From: Streptomyces sp. MMG1121
GTDB taxonomy: Bacteria > Actinomycetota > Actinomycetes > Streptomycetales > Streptomycetaceae
Reading direction: 5' to 3'
Assembly (NCBI RefSeq): GCF_001280015.1
Contig: NZ_LGDV01000215.1
Location: 1-45,151, forward strand
DNA length: 45,151 nucleotides
This document shows positions 16,424 to 24,521 of the stretch, piece after piece. The notes under the pieces were generated by a model. The model made no database searches. It was not told the DNA's origin and saw only the letters and a program-made list of their open reading frames with translations. The translations under genes and the position numbers were made by a program. Every line of letters starts with the position of its first letter. Position 1 is the first letter of the stretch.

Positions 16424-17256
16424 TGCTTCTCCCCTGCCAGCCGATCGATGAGGCTCAGCGAGTCGTCAGGACTCAGGGCCTGTGCCCGGATCTTCGCATA
16501 GCGGTGGGCCAGTGGGGATACGTCTGGTGGATCGCTGATGAGGATGCCCTGGTCCTCGATCTCCATGTAGACGACGTGTTCGTGGTCCTTGGTCTCGACC
16601 AGCTTCATCCCGCCTCGGTCACCCGCGTGCGACCCTCGCAGGCCTCGGTCCATCGGGAGCACCTGAAGGCAGACGTTGTCCCGCTGGGCGTCCTCGATGA
16701 GTGAGCGCAGCTGTCCTCGGAGGATCTCCCGGCTTCCGAACGGCCGCCTCAGCACGCTTTCTTCGAGGATCAGCTCGATCATCGGGGCTGGAGCCCGGTC
16801 GAAGAGTGCCCGGCGGAGCAGACGCGCCTCGACCAGTTCTTCCCGCTTCTGCTCGGAGACCGGGGGATAGCCGCCCCCGATCAACGCCCTCGCGTAGTCC
16901 TCCGTCTGGAACAGGCCGTCGACCACCAGGGTTTCGTATGAACTGATCGTGATCGCCCCCGACTCCATTTCCGAGAAGCCCCTGAACCTTGCCGGGTACT
17001 TCTCCAGGAGCATCCACCTGCGCGCCTTCTGGAACACCCCCAGCCCGGCCCCGATGTGCTCCTCCAGCGCGACCAGCATCTTGTCGCTCGCCGGTTGCGC
17101 ACATGTCTCCATCGCGCTCACAGCGGACGCCGTATACCCGAGCTTCTTTCCCAACACCTCCTGTGTGAGTCCCTGTTGCTCTCGCAGCGCCTTCGCCAGG
17201 GCGGCGACGAGATGTGCCGTACCGCCTGCTTCCTCTTTGTTCTCGGCCCGCGCCAT
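16420..17256 (-). CDS. XRE-family regulator with DUF5753 domain
   Basis: Helix-turn-helix regulator of about 278 aa. The N-terminal XRE HTH reads ALREQQGLTQEVLGKKLGYTASAVSAMET, and a DUF5753 domain runs from about residue 85 to the end (AITISSYETLVVDGLFQTEDYARALI, then VLRRPFG, VCLQVLPM and YMEIEDQGILI). I favour ATG 17256 (MARAEN). An in-frame ATG at 17277 would start inside a tandem ACTCAACCG repeat that is better read as an operator. It is coupled to the DUF397 gene by ATGA. Proteins of this class (WhiJ-like) tune development or antibiotic production in Streptomyces; the target here is unknown. It may also control the putative effector downstream on the same strand. Confidence 0.92.
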   Translation of the reverse strand: MARAENKEEAGGTAHLVAALAKALREQQGLTQEVLGKKLGYTASAVSAMETCAQPASDKMLVALEEHIGAGLGVFQKARRWMLLEKYPARFRGFSEMESGAITISSYETLVVDGLFQTEDYARALIGGGYPPVSEQKREELVEARLLRRALFDRAPAPMIELILEESVLRRPFGSREILRGQLRSLIEDAQRDNVCLQVLPMDRGLRGSHAGDRGGMKLVETKDHEHVVYMEIEDQGILISDPPDVSPLAHRYAKIRAQALSPDDSLSLIDRLAGEKQ

Positions 17257-17271
17257 CGCGGTCACCCCCGG

Positions 17272-17290
17272 ACTCAACCGAACTCAACCG
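17272..17290. promoter_or_regulatory. Tandem ACTCAACCG repeat upstream of the XRE gene
   Basis: ACTCAACCG occurs at 17272-17280 and again at 17282-17290, exactly 10 bp apart, one helical turn. It lies 16 bp before ATG 17256 in the region divergent to the small gene at 17382. This is a candidate operator for the XRE regulator. Confidence 0.45.
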
Positions 17291-17381
17291 GTCATGGTCA
17301 CTCCACGTCGACTCCGCACTGCTCCAAGATATGGACGGAGAGTTATAGAAGAAGGTAGCGGCCATCACTGACACTGACCCC

Positions 17382-17774
17382 ATGAACACTCAAAGTCACC
17401 TCGCCGTGGAGTGGATTCCCGCCACCGGCATCCAACTCCGCAAGGCAGGGGTCCAATTCGACGCCGTACGGCTCGACGGGGACCACGGGCGGGACGTAGC
17501 CGACCGGCTTGCAGGTCTGACGGGAGGTGACCCGGGACCGGTCATCCAGTCGGACAGCGGGCGGCGCTGCGTCTACTTCCTCGTCGCCCCCGGCAGTACC
17601 GCCCGCCGTCCTTGGCCGGAATGCGTGACCCGGCTGACCAGTGGCCCGTACCGGATCAGCTTCATCCCCGTACCCGCGCTCGACGGGCCCACCTGGCCGC
17701 TCACCTGGCGCTATCCCCCCACCGCGCCCGGCCGGCTGGTCCACACCCGCCTGTTGCGCGGTGCGCTCAGCTGA
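17382..17774 (+). CDS. Small hypothetical protein, faint primase-polymerase N-domain resemblance
   Basis: Protein of 130 aa with no confident family. The central part (GGDPGPVIQSDSGRRCVYFLVAPGSTARRPW) resembles the core of small Streptomyces proteins annotated as bifunctional DNA primase/polymerase N-terminal-like (pattern GPVxxD..xxYFLVPPG). The C-terminus has a hydrophobic strand (YRISFIPVPAL) and a Pro-rich segment, and no catalytic acidic triad is obvious, so enzymatic activity is not supported. It is divergent from the XRE gene and overlaps the convergent gene at 17767 by 8 bp. Codon use is normal for the window. No ribosome-binding site is evident before ATG 17382. Confidence 0.65.
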   Translation: MNTQSHLAVEWIPATGIQLRKAGVQFDAVRLDGDHGRDVADRLAGLTGGDPGPVIQSDSGRRCVYFLVAPGSTARRPWPECVTRLTSGPYRISFIPVPALDGPTWPLTWRYPPTAPGRLVHTRLLRGALS

Positions 17775-18417
17775 AGACGATCATCGAGCCCTGGGCCAGG
17801 GAACGGGTCGCCGCCGCGTGCAGCCCCAGCCACACGTGCCGCTCGCGGGCGAACGGGCTGGGGTCGTACGGCGCCGGGACCGCCGGTTCCTCCAGCTCCG
17901 TGGGGCCCGCGGGGGCCGCCGGGGGTGCCGGGGGGTTCGCCGGGTCGATGCCGATCGACGGGGCGACGTGCTCCAGCTCGCGGAGCAGGGTCTGGGAGGA
18001 GCCCAACGGGCCGCCTCCCGCGAGGAGTTCGTCGCTGGAGAGCGGGTGCGGGAAGTCGACCGGGACGTACGCGCCCGCGTGGTCGTAGTGCCAGACCAGA
18101 TGGGACTGCTGGGCCGTGGACTCGAACATCTCCAGCAGCTGCTCGTAGTCGCCGCCCAGCTCGCCCACCGGCGTCACCGGCAGGCCGCAGATCTGGAGCA
18201 GGTAGGCGCGCCGCAGGAAGTGGAGGGCGTCGTAGTCGAAGCCGGCCACGGGGGCGACCTCGCCGGACAGGCCCGGCATGTACTGGTACACCGGCACCGG
18301 CGGGAGCCCGGCCTCCGCCAGCACGTTGTTGTAGTGCGCGAGTTCCTCGGCGAACGGATTGTCCGGCGTGTGGCACAACACGTCCACGAGCGGTACCAGC
18401 CACAGGTCACAGGCCAA
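17767..18417 (-). CDS. Conserved-type hypothetical protein
   Basis: Protein of 216 aa that I do not recognise. It has no signal peptide or membrane helix. The N-terminus (CDLWLVPLVDVLCHTPDNPFAEELAHYNNVLAEAGLP) and the HLVWHYDHAGAYVPVDFPHPL segment look like a compact cytosolic fold rich in His, Tyr and Trp. A Pro/Ala-rich linker at about 158-185 separates a short C-terminal piece (FARERHVWLGLHAAATRSLAQGSMIVF). Codon bias is fully typical, which supports a real gene. It is convergent and overlapping with the preceding small gene and follows the GntR gene on the same strand with a gap of about 105 bp. Confidence 0.82.
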   Translation of the reverse strand: MACDLWLVPLVDVLCHTPDNPFAEELAHYNNVLAEAGLPPVPVYQYMPGLSGEVAPVAGFDYDALHFLRRAYLLQICGLPVTPVGELGGDYEQLLEMFESTAQQSHLVWHYDHAGAYVPVDFPHPLSSDELLAGGGPLGSSQTLLRELEHVAPSIGIDPANPPAPPAAPAGPTELEEPAVPAPYDPSPFARERHVWLGLHAAATRSLAQGSMIVFS

Positions 18418-18522
18418 AGAGGGCTCCTCGGACAGAGAAGGTGGTCAGAGAAGGTGGTCTGGGCAGGGTAGTCGGTGCGGTCCAGGTCCCATACCCCTCT
18501 CGACCGCTACCCGTGCGTCCGC

Positions 18523-19218
18523 TCAGCCGGCGGCCATTCCTTCCAGCAGCGCCAGCGAGTGGGCGTTGGAGGCGGCGACGATCGAGCGGGCGGCGTCGGC
18601 GTCGCGGTGGGCCAGCGCGTCGACCAGGTCCGTGTGCCCGGCCCAGAGGCGGCCGCGCAGGTCGGGCAGGCGCAGCAGGTGCTGGACCGCGCAGACCCAG
18701 GACTGGACGCGCAGTCGGTGCAGGAAGTCGCCGAGGTAGGGGTTGCCGAAGAGGGCGCTCAGTTCGCGCCAGAAGCGGAGGTCGTAGCCGATGAGGATCG
18801 TGAGGTCGCCGGCCGACGCGGCCCGCGCGGCCTCCTCGCCGCGACGGCGGACGGTGGCGAGCGCGGTGGCCGTGCGGGGGTCCTCGGGCGGGGTGCGGAA
18901 GGCGGGGTGGCCGGTGCTGAGGGCCTGGAACATGCCGTCGGTGACCAGGCTGCGGGCCTCGATCATGTTCCGGTAGTCGGCGAGCGAGTACTCGGGCACG
19001 CGGAAACCGCGGTGCTGGTCGGCCTCCAGGATGCCCTGCGCGGACAGGTCGACCAGCGCCTCGCGGACGGGGGTGGCGGAGACGCCGTACTGCTCGGCGA
19101 TCTCCTTGACCGTGAACGCCCGGCCCGGCCGCAGCCGCCCCGCCAGCACCTCGTCGCGGAGCGCGTCCGCGATCTGCTGGCGCAGGGTGCTGCGGGTCAC
19201 GGCGCCGTTGCCGGGCAT
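18523..19218 (-). CDS. GntR-family (FadR/FCD subgroup) transcriptional regulator
   Basis: Regulator of 231 aa. The winged HTH spans about residues 10-70 (LRQQIADALRDEVLAGRLRPG, then VKEIAEQYGVSATPVREALVDLSAQGIL). A helical FCD ligand-binding domain follows with candidate metal-site His residues in WAGHTDLVDAL and SNAHSLALL. I chose ATG 19218 because GAGGAG lies 8 nt upstream; that ribosome-binding site itself overlaps an in-frame GTG at 19236. FCD regulators bind small carboxylates or related metabolites. The class III aminotransferase immediately upstream on the same strand is the likeliest target or functional partner. Palindromic half-sites precede the gene, so it probably autoregulates. 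Confidence 0.93.
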   Translation of the reverse strand: MPGNGAVTRSTLRQQIADALRDEVLAGRLRPGRAFTVKEIAEQYGVSATPVREALVDLSAQGILEADQHRGFRVPEYSLADYRNMIEARSLVTDGMFQALSTGHPAFRTPPEDPRTATALATVRRRGEEAARAASAGDLTILIGYDLRFWRELSALFGNPYLGDFLHRLRVQSWVCAVQHLLRLPDLRGRLWAGHTDLVDALAHRDADAARSIVAASNAHSLALLEGMAAG

Positions 19219-19251
19219 GATCGGGGCTCTCCTCACGCGTTCGGGTGTGAT

Positions 19252-19290
19252 GCTCGTACATACGCACGTATTCGCGTATGTCTCACGAGC
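19252..19290. promoter_or_regulatory. Candidate GntR operator with nested inverted repeats
   Basis: ACATACGC (19258-19265) and GCGTATGT (19274-19281) are perfect 8-bp arms with an 8-nt spacer, flanked by GCTCGT (19252-19257) and ACGAGC (19285-19290). ATACG/CGTAT half-sites start at 19260, 19267 and 19275. A 10-bp direct repeat ACGCGTTCGG lies on each side (19235-19244 and 19301-19310). Confidence 0.55.
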
Positions 19291-19333
19291 ACGTCACCTT
19301 ACGCGTTCGGATCCTCGGACGTACTGCGACGTA

Positions 19334-20689
19334 CTACGCCGTGTGCTCGTCGGCCACGGTCAGCGCGGCGTCCAGCGCGGCCAGGCCCTCCTTCAGCTCG
19401 GCCTCGGTCACGTTGCAGGGCGGGACCACGTGCGTGCGGTTCATGTTCACGAAGGGCCACAGGCCGTGCTGCTTGGCGGCGGCGGTGAAGGCGGCCATGG
19501 GGGCGTTGGCCTCGCCGGCCGCGTTGTACGGCACCAGCGGCTCGCGGGTCTCGCGGTTCTTGACCAGGTCGAGCGCCCAGAACATGCCGGTGCCGCGCAC
19601 CTCACCGACGCTCGGGTGGCGCTCGGCCAGCTCGGCGAGCGCGGGACCGACGACGGTGGCACCGAGGTGCCTGGCGTTCTCCACCACGCCCTCCTCGGCC
19701 ATCACGTTGATCGTGGCGACGGCGGCGGCGCAGGCGAGCGGGTGGCCGGAGTAGGTCAGTCCGCCGGGGTAGGGGCGCTTGCCGAAGGTCTCGGCGATCT
19801 TCTGTGAAATGGCCACACCGCCGAGGGGGACGTAACCCGAGTTCACACCCTTGGCGAAGGTCATCAGGTCCGGGACGACCCCGTAGAGGTCGGCCGCGAA
19901 CCACTCGCCGGTGCGGCCGAAGCCCGCCATGACCTCGTCCAGGATGAAGACGATGCCGTACTTGTCGCAGATCTCGCGCACACCGGCCAGATAGCCGGGC
20001 GGCGGGAGCATGATCCCGGCCGTGCCCGGGACGGTCTCCAGGATGATCGCCGCGACCGTGCCCGGCCCCTCGAAGGCGATCGTGGTCTCCAGGTGCTCCA
20101 GCGCCCGCGCGGTCTCCTGCTCCTCCGTCTCGGCGTAGAAGCGGGAACGGTAGAGGAACGGCGCCCAGAAGTGCACGACACCGGCCGCGCCGCCGTCGGA
20201 GGCCCAGCGGCGCGGGTCACCGGTGATGTTGATCGCCTGCTGGGTGCCGCCGTGGTACGAGCGGTAGGCCGACAGGACCTTCGCGCGGCCGGTGTGCAGC
20301 CGGGCCATGCGCACCGCGTGCTCGACGGCGTCGGCGCCGCCGTTCGTGAAGAAGATCTTGTCCAGGTCGCCGGGGGTCCGCTCCGCGATCAGCCGGGCCG
20401 CCTCCGAGCGCGCCTCGACGGCGAACGCGGGCGCGAACGTCGTCATCGTCGCGGCCTGCTCCTGGATCGCCGCGACGACCTTGGGGTGCTGGTAGCCGAT
20501 GTTGGTGAAGACGAGCCCGCTGGTGAAGTCCAGGTACCGCTTGCCGTCGTAGTCCCAGAAGTACGACCCCTCCGCGCCGGCGACGGCGAGCGGGTCGATG
20601 AGGTCCTGGGCGGACCAGGAGTGGAAGACGTGCGCGCGGTCCGCGGCCTTCACTGCGGCGCCGGCTTCGGGATGGGGCTGAGGGGTCAT
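19334..20689 (-). CDS. Class III PLP-dependent aminotransferase (aspartate aminotransferase family)
   Basis: Pyridoxal-phosphate enzyme of 451 aa, fold type I, class III (omega-aminotransferase group). Visible features are the FTSGLVFTNIGYQHPKVVAAI entry, FFTNGGADAVEHAVRMAR, SYHGGTQQ in the cofactor-binding region, ILDEVMAGFGRTGEWFA with the PLP-ring Asp, and TFAKGVNSGYVPLGG with Schiff-base Lys280. C-terminal motifs include RGTGMFWALDLV. Members transfer amino groups between omega-amino acids or taurine-like donors and pyruvate or 2-oxoglutarate; the donor here is not deducible. The GntR regulator gene follows on the same strand after 115 bp, which suggests substrate-dependent control. Confidence 0.94.
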   Translation of the reverse strand: MTPQPHPEAGAAVKAADRAHVFHSWSAQDLIDPLAVAGAEGSYFWDYDGKRYLDFTSGLVFTNIGYQHPKVVAAIQEQAATMTTFAPAFAVEARSEAARLIAERTPGDLDKIFFTNGGADAVEHAVRMARLHTGRAKVLSAYRSYHGGTQQAINITGDPRRWASDGGAAGVVHFWAPFLYRSRFYAETEEQETARALEHLETTIAFEGPGTVAAIILETVPGTAGIMLPPPGYLAGVREICDKYGIVFILDEVMAGFGRTGEWFAADLYGVVPDLMTFAKGVNSGYVPLGGVAISQKIAETFGKRPYPGGLTYSGHPLACAAAVATINVMAEEGVVENARHLGATVVGPALAELAERHPSVGEVRGTGMFWALDLVKNRETREPLVPYNAAGEANAPMAAFTAAAKQHGLWPFVNMNRTHVVPPCNVTEAELKEGLAALDAALTVADEHTA

Positions 20690-20892
20690 GCGGCCGAGCG
20701 TAGATGTCCACGATGCGGAAGGCCTATCGGCGTCTTGTTCTGTGGACGGGCGGTTTCCGCGACAGATTGTCGAAAGCGGGTGGCGGAACCGCGCCCCCCG
20801 GGTCGGGCGACTCCCCGTAGGGCCGCATTATTCTCGGTCCGTCGTACACGTATGCGTGCGTTGTATGTCTGGGGTGGGGAAGGCGGACGGGC

Positions 20893-22833
20893 ATGGAGAA
20901 ACTGGGGGCGGGGGATCCGAAGCGGATAGGGGGCTACCGGCTGCTGGCGCGGCTGGGGGCCGGCGGGATGGGGCACGTGTACCTGGCCCGGTCGGACCGG
21001 GGCCGTACGGCCGCCGTGAAACTCGTCCGCGGGGAACTCGCCGAGCGGGAGGAGTTCCGGGCCCGCTTCCGGCAGGAGGTGCAGGCCGCGCGGCGGGTCG
21101 GCGGGTACTGGACCGCGCCCGTGCTCGACGCGGACACCGAGGCGGCCGTGCCGTGGGTGGCGACCGGGTACGTGGCCGGGCCCAGCCTGCAGCAGGTCGT
21201 CGGCCGCGATCACGGGGCGCTGCCCGAGCGGTCGGTACGGATCCTGGCGGCGGGGCTCGCGCACGCGCTGAAGGACATCCACGCGGCGGGGATCGTGCAC
21301 CGGGACCTGAAGCCGTCGAACGTGCTCGTGACCATCGACGGGCCGCGCGTCATCGACTTCGGCATCGCCCGGGCGCTGGAGACGGCCTCGCTGGGCGGGG
21401 AGGGGCTCACCCAGACCGGGTCGCTGGTCGGGTCGCCCGGGTTCATGGCGCCGGAGCAGGTGCGGGGGGACCGGATCACGCAGGCGTGCGACGTCTTCTG
21501 CCTGGGGTCCGTGCTCGCCTACGCCGCGTCGGGGACACAGCCGTTCGGCACGGCCACCAGCGGTGTGCACGCGCTGATGTTCCGGATCGCCCAGGAGGAG
21601 CCGGATCTGACGGGGGTGCCGGAGGGGATCGCCGACCTGGTGCGGGGGTGCCTGCGCAAGGAACCGGGGGAGCGGCCTTCGCTGGAGGCGATCCTCGAGC
21701 GGACCGGGGCGGAGGACACCGTGTCCGGCGGGCGCTCTCGTGATCCCTGGCTGCCGGGGGTGCTCGTCGCTCAACTGGGCCGACACGCCGTGCGGTTGCT
21801 GGAAGTGGAGGAGCCGGAGGCAAACGACGCCGCCCCTCCGCTCCCGCCCGCACCACCCGCGACGGTCTCGTCGTCGGCGGGTGCGGGGGACACCGGCGGG
21901 GCGAGTGGGCCTGATGATTCCGGTGGGCCTGGCGGCACGGGCGCCGCGGGCGGTCGGCCGACGGAAGCCGACGCGGGTGGTGCCGACGGCGCTGGTGGGT
22001 CCCCCGAGCATGCCGCTGTCTCTGATGAGGGGGCCACTTCGGGCGGGGGCGGGATCGATCGGCAGACGACTGTCGTGTCGGGCCGGCTTCCGGCGCCCGG
22101 GGTGCCCCCCGTGACTCCCGGGCCCGGGGACGTGCCGGGGGCGCAGGGGCACGCGCAGCAGCATCCGCAGTACCCGCCGTATGCCGAGACGGCCACGTCG
22201 TCCCCCCCGACCGCCCCGCCGTACGCCCGGCCGGGCTACTCGACTCCGGCGTTCCCCCGCCCGGGCGAGGAGGAGCCGGAGCGGCGCAGCGGGCGGTCGA
22301 CCGCGCTGCTCGTCGCGGTCGCGCTGGTCGTGGCCCTGGGAGCCGGTGGCTCGGTGTACGCCCTGATGAACGGCGGCGGTGGGCACACCAGAGACGGCGG
22401 GAAGGGGGGCTCCGCGCCCGCCGTGGCCTCCTCCGGCCCGACCACCTCCGCGCCGTCCTCCTCCGCCGCCCCGGGCGGGGCGATACCGGCGGCCTATCTG
22501 GGCACCTGGGGGGCGACGATCGACAGCACCACCGGGACCGGCTTCCGTCAGCTGACCATCCGGCAGGGCGCGGTGGGCGACGCCGTACTGAGCCTGGTCG
22601 CGGAGGGGCCGGCCGACGGCGGTGGGTCGTACCACTGCGTCTTCGAGGCCAGGCTGACCCAACAGCCCGGCGCGGACGGTCCGCTGGAGATCGGGCCGTC
22701 CACCGTCAGCTCCGGCGAGCCCGCCTCCTCCTGCACCCCGGGCGACGCCACCGAGATCACGCTGCAGCCGGGCGGCACGCTGAAGCGGGTGCAGAAGGGT
22801 GGCGGGGAGAGCCTGACGTACAGCAGACGGTGA
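20893..22833 (+). CDS. Membrane Ser/Thr protein kinase (PknB type)
   Basis: Transmembrane kinase of 646 aa. Kinase domain about 15-275: glycine loop LGAGGMGHVY, catalytic Lys43 in AAVKLV, HRDLKPSN (136-143) with catalytic Asp138, DFGIAR (155-160), and SPGFMAPEQV in the P+1 loop. All catalytic residues are present. A long Gly/Pro/Ser-rich linker (about 310-465) leads to one membrane helix (about 470-492), so the C-terminus is outside. It has no PASTA repeats; instead a beta-rich domain of about 115 aa (YLGTWGATIDSTTGTGFRQLTIRQGAVGD, with paired cysteines near 585 and 613) may be the sensor. ATG 20893 follows GGGAAGG. The membrane binding-protein gene follows after 130 bp. Confidence 0.95.
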   Translation: MEKLGAGDPKRIGGYRLLARLGAGGMGHVYLARSDRGRTAAVKLVRGELAEREEFRARFRQEVQAARRVGGYWTAPVLDADTEAAVPWVATGYVAGPSLQQVVGRDHGALPERSVRILAAGLAHALKDIHAAGIVHRDLKPSNVLVTIDGPRVIDFGIARALETASLGGEGLTQTGSLVGSPGFMAPEQVRGDRITQACDVFCLGSVLAYAASGTQPFGTATSGVHALMFRIAQEEPDLTGVPEGIADLVRGCLRKEPGERPSLEAILERTGAEDTVSGGRSRDPWLPGVLVAQLGRHAVRLLEVEEPEANDAAPPLPPAPPATVSSSAGAGDTGGASGPDDSGGPGGTGAAGGRPTEADAGGADGAGGSPEHAAVSDEGATSGGGGIDRQTTVVSGRLPAPGVPPVTPGPGDVPGAQGHAQQHPQYPPYAETATSSPPTAPPYARPGYSTPAFPRPGEEEPERRSGRSTALLVAVALVVALGAGGSVYALMNGGGGHTRDGGKGGSAPAVASSGPTTSAPSSSAAPGGAIPAAYLGTWGATIDSTTGTGFRQLTIRQGAVGDAVLSLVAEGPADGGGSYHCVFEARLTQQPGADGPLEIGPSTVSSGEPASSCTPGDATEITLQPGGTLKRVQKGGGESLTYSRR

Positions 22834-22867
22834 CGTTGAACTCCCGCTTCCGATGGGGTGGTTGAAC

Positions 22868-22888
22868 GTTCGGCGAACTTCGGCGAAC
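22868..22888 (+). promoter_or_regulatory. Tandem 10-bp repeat TTCGGCGAAC before the binding-protein gene
   Basis: TTCGGCGAAC occurs twice without a gap (22869-22878 and 22879-22888), each copy close to palindromic (GTTCG-G-CGAAC). A GAACGTTC palindrome (22864-22871) adjoins it. This is a candidate operator for the gene starting at 22964. Confidence 0.45.
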
Positions 22889-22963
22889 GCGTCCGGTTCG
22901 TCCCCTTCCGCGCGCGTACCGTGACCCCCACGATCCGGCTCCGGGGAGTGGCGGGGGCACCAC

Positions 22964-24505
22964 ATGTCGTGGTTGAGCACGGAGAACATCGTCGCGGTCG
23001 GCACGGCGCTGCTCGGCATCGCCGCGTCCGCCGGCATGGTCGGCTACGAGCGCCGGGTGCCGCGCCGCAAGCGCGTCGGCTACCGCGTGCAGATGGACAA
23101 CCCCATAGGGGACGACGTCCGTTCGGGCCGCGCCGACCGCCGGCTCGGTCTGCTGCTCTTCGACTTCGACGGGGCGCCGGACATGAGCGACGCGACGCTC
23201 GTCCTGCTCCGCATCGAGAACGACGGCTCGATGGGCATCGACCGTGACGACTACACCAGCCCCGAGCGGCACGGTCTGACCGCGGTGTTCACGGACCGTA
23301 CCGTCCGCGGTGTCTCGGTGACCCAGCCGACCGACACCGACCACCTGATGGACCACTTCACCACCGAGCGCGGCTTCGGCTACGACGGCAACACCCTGCG
23401 CATCCCGCGCGTCCCGCTGAACAAGGGCGACCATTTCAAGCTGCTCGTGCTGCTGACCGGCGGGGACGTCGGCCGGGACATCCGGATCGTCGGCGGGATC
23501 CGGGAGGGCGAGGTCCATCCCAACCGCAGCGCCACCCTCGACGACAAGCCGCCGCTGTTCAGCCGCGCCTCCCGGCTCATCACCGTCATGCTGACGGTGT
23601 CCGTGGTCACCCTGGCCGCGATCGTCGTGGCCCGCGACGGCGCCCCGCCGCCGATCGGCTGCGCGAAGGGCGAGCTGACCGTCACCGGGTCGACCGCGTT
23701 CGCGCCGGTGATGCAGGAGGTGGCGAAGAAGTACGAGCACGACTGCACGGGGTCGAGCGTCACGGTGGACGCGCATGGATCCACGGCGGGCGTACGGGAG
23801 CTGGCGGCGGCGGGGGAGCAGGCGAAGGCGAAGGGGTCGCCCGCCCTCGTGGCCCTCTCCGACGGGCCCAAGCCGGACGACATGCCCGAACTGCGGGAGA
23901 ACCGCGTCGCGTTGTCGGTCTTCGCACTCGTCGTGAACGACGACGTGGGGGTGCGGAACCTGTCGACGGCGGACGTACGACGTCTGTACCAGGGGAAGGT
24001 CGCCAACTGGAGTCAGCTGGGCGGCCGTTCACTGCCCGTGCGTCTCGTCAGCCGGGACGCCAACTCCGGTACCCGGCAGGTCTTCCAGCGGCGCGTCCTG
24101 GGCCGGGGCGAGATGGCGAACTCCTCCGTCGACTGCGTCCACAAGGACGACCCGACGGCCCCGGTGACCCGCTGCGAACTCGACTCCACCGAGCAGGTGC
24201 TGAACGAGGTCGCCCAGCTGCCCGGCGCGATCGGCTACAGCGAGCTGAACCTCGCCACCGACGCGAAGGGGCTGCGCGTGCTCGACCTGGACGGCGACGC
24301 GCCCTCGGTGGACGCCATCGAGCACGGCGACAGCGCCTATCCCTACCGCGAGATCGAGTACGCCTACACCTACGGCCAGCCGCCCGCCGACTCCCTGGTG
24401 TCCAGTTTCCTGACCTATCTGATCCGGGGGACCGGGCAGGACGTCATCCGGACGCACGGGCATGTGCCGTGCTGGACCCCGGAGGGGATGAAGCTGTGCG
24501 CGTAG
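22964..24505 (+). CDS. Membrane-anchored PstS-like substrate-binding protein with novel N-terminal domain
   Basis: Protein of 513 aa with an unusual layout. A first hydrophobic helix lies at residues 9-27 and is followed by a basic stretch (ERRVPRRKR). A beta-rich domain of about 160 aa with no family I recognise (about 38-195) comes next, then a second membrane helix (205-224). The rest is a phosphate-binding-protein-like domain (236-500), with the loop LTVTGSTAFAPVMQEV, the hinge strand FALVVNDDVGVRNLS, YQGKVANWSQLGG and RDANSGTRQVFQ. In PstS these loops hold phosphate. It has no lipobox, so it is anchored by helices rather than lipid. No pstCAB genes are adjacent, so a sensory rather than transport role is likely. 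The kinase gene precedes it. Confidence 0.88.
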   Translation: MSWLSTENIVAVGTALLGIAASAGMVGYERRVPRRKRVGYRVQMDNPIGDDVRSGRADRRLGLLLFDFDGAPDMSDATLVLLRIENDGSMGIDRDDYTSPERHGLTAVFTDRTVRGVSVTQPTDTDHLMDHFTTERGFGYDGNTLRIPRVPLNKGDHFKLLVLLTGGDVGRDIRIVGGIREGEVHPNRSATLDDKPPLFSRASRLITVMLTVSVVTLAAIVVARDGAPPPIGCAKGELTVTGSTAFAPVMQEVAKKYEHDCTGSSVTVDAHGSTAGVRELAAAGEQAKAKGSPALVALSDGPKPDDMPELRENRVALSVFALVVNDDVGVRNLSTADVRRLYQGKVANWSQLGGRSLPVRLVSRDANSGTRQVFQRRVLGRGEMANSSVDCVHKDDPTAPVTRCELDSTEQVLNEVAQLPGAIGYSELNLATDAKGLRVLDLDGDAPSVDAIEHGDSAYPYREIEYAYTYGQPPADSLVSSFLTYLIRGTGQDVIRTHGHVPCWTPEGMKLCA

Positions 24506-24521
24506 CCGCGTGAGCGGCTGT

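Noticed and set aside
22864..22900. GAAC/GTTC cluster before the PstS-like gene, considered as a PHO box
   Set aside because: The repeat period is 10 bp and the unit is palindromic, unlike the direct 11-bp PHO repeat.
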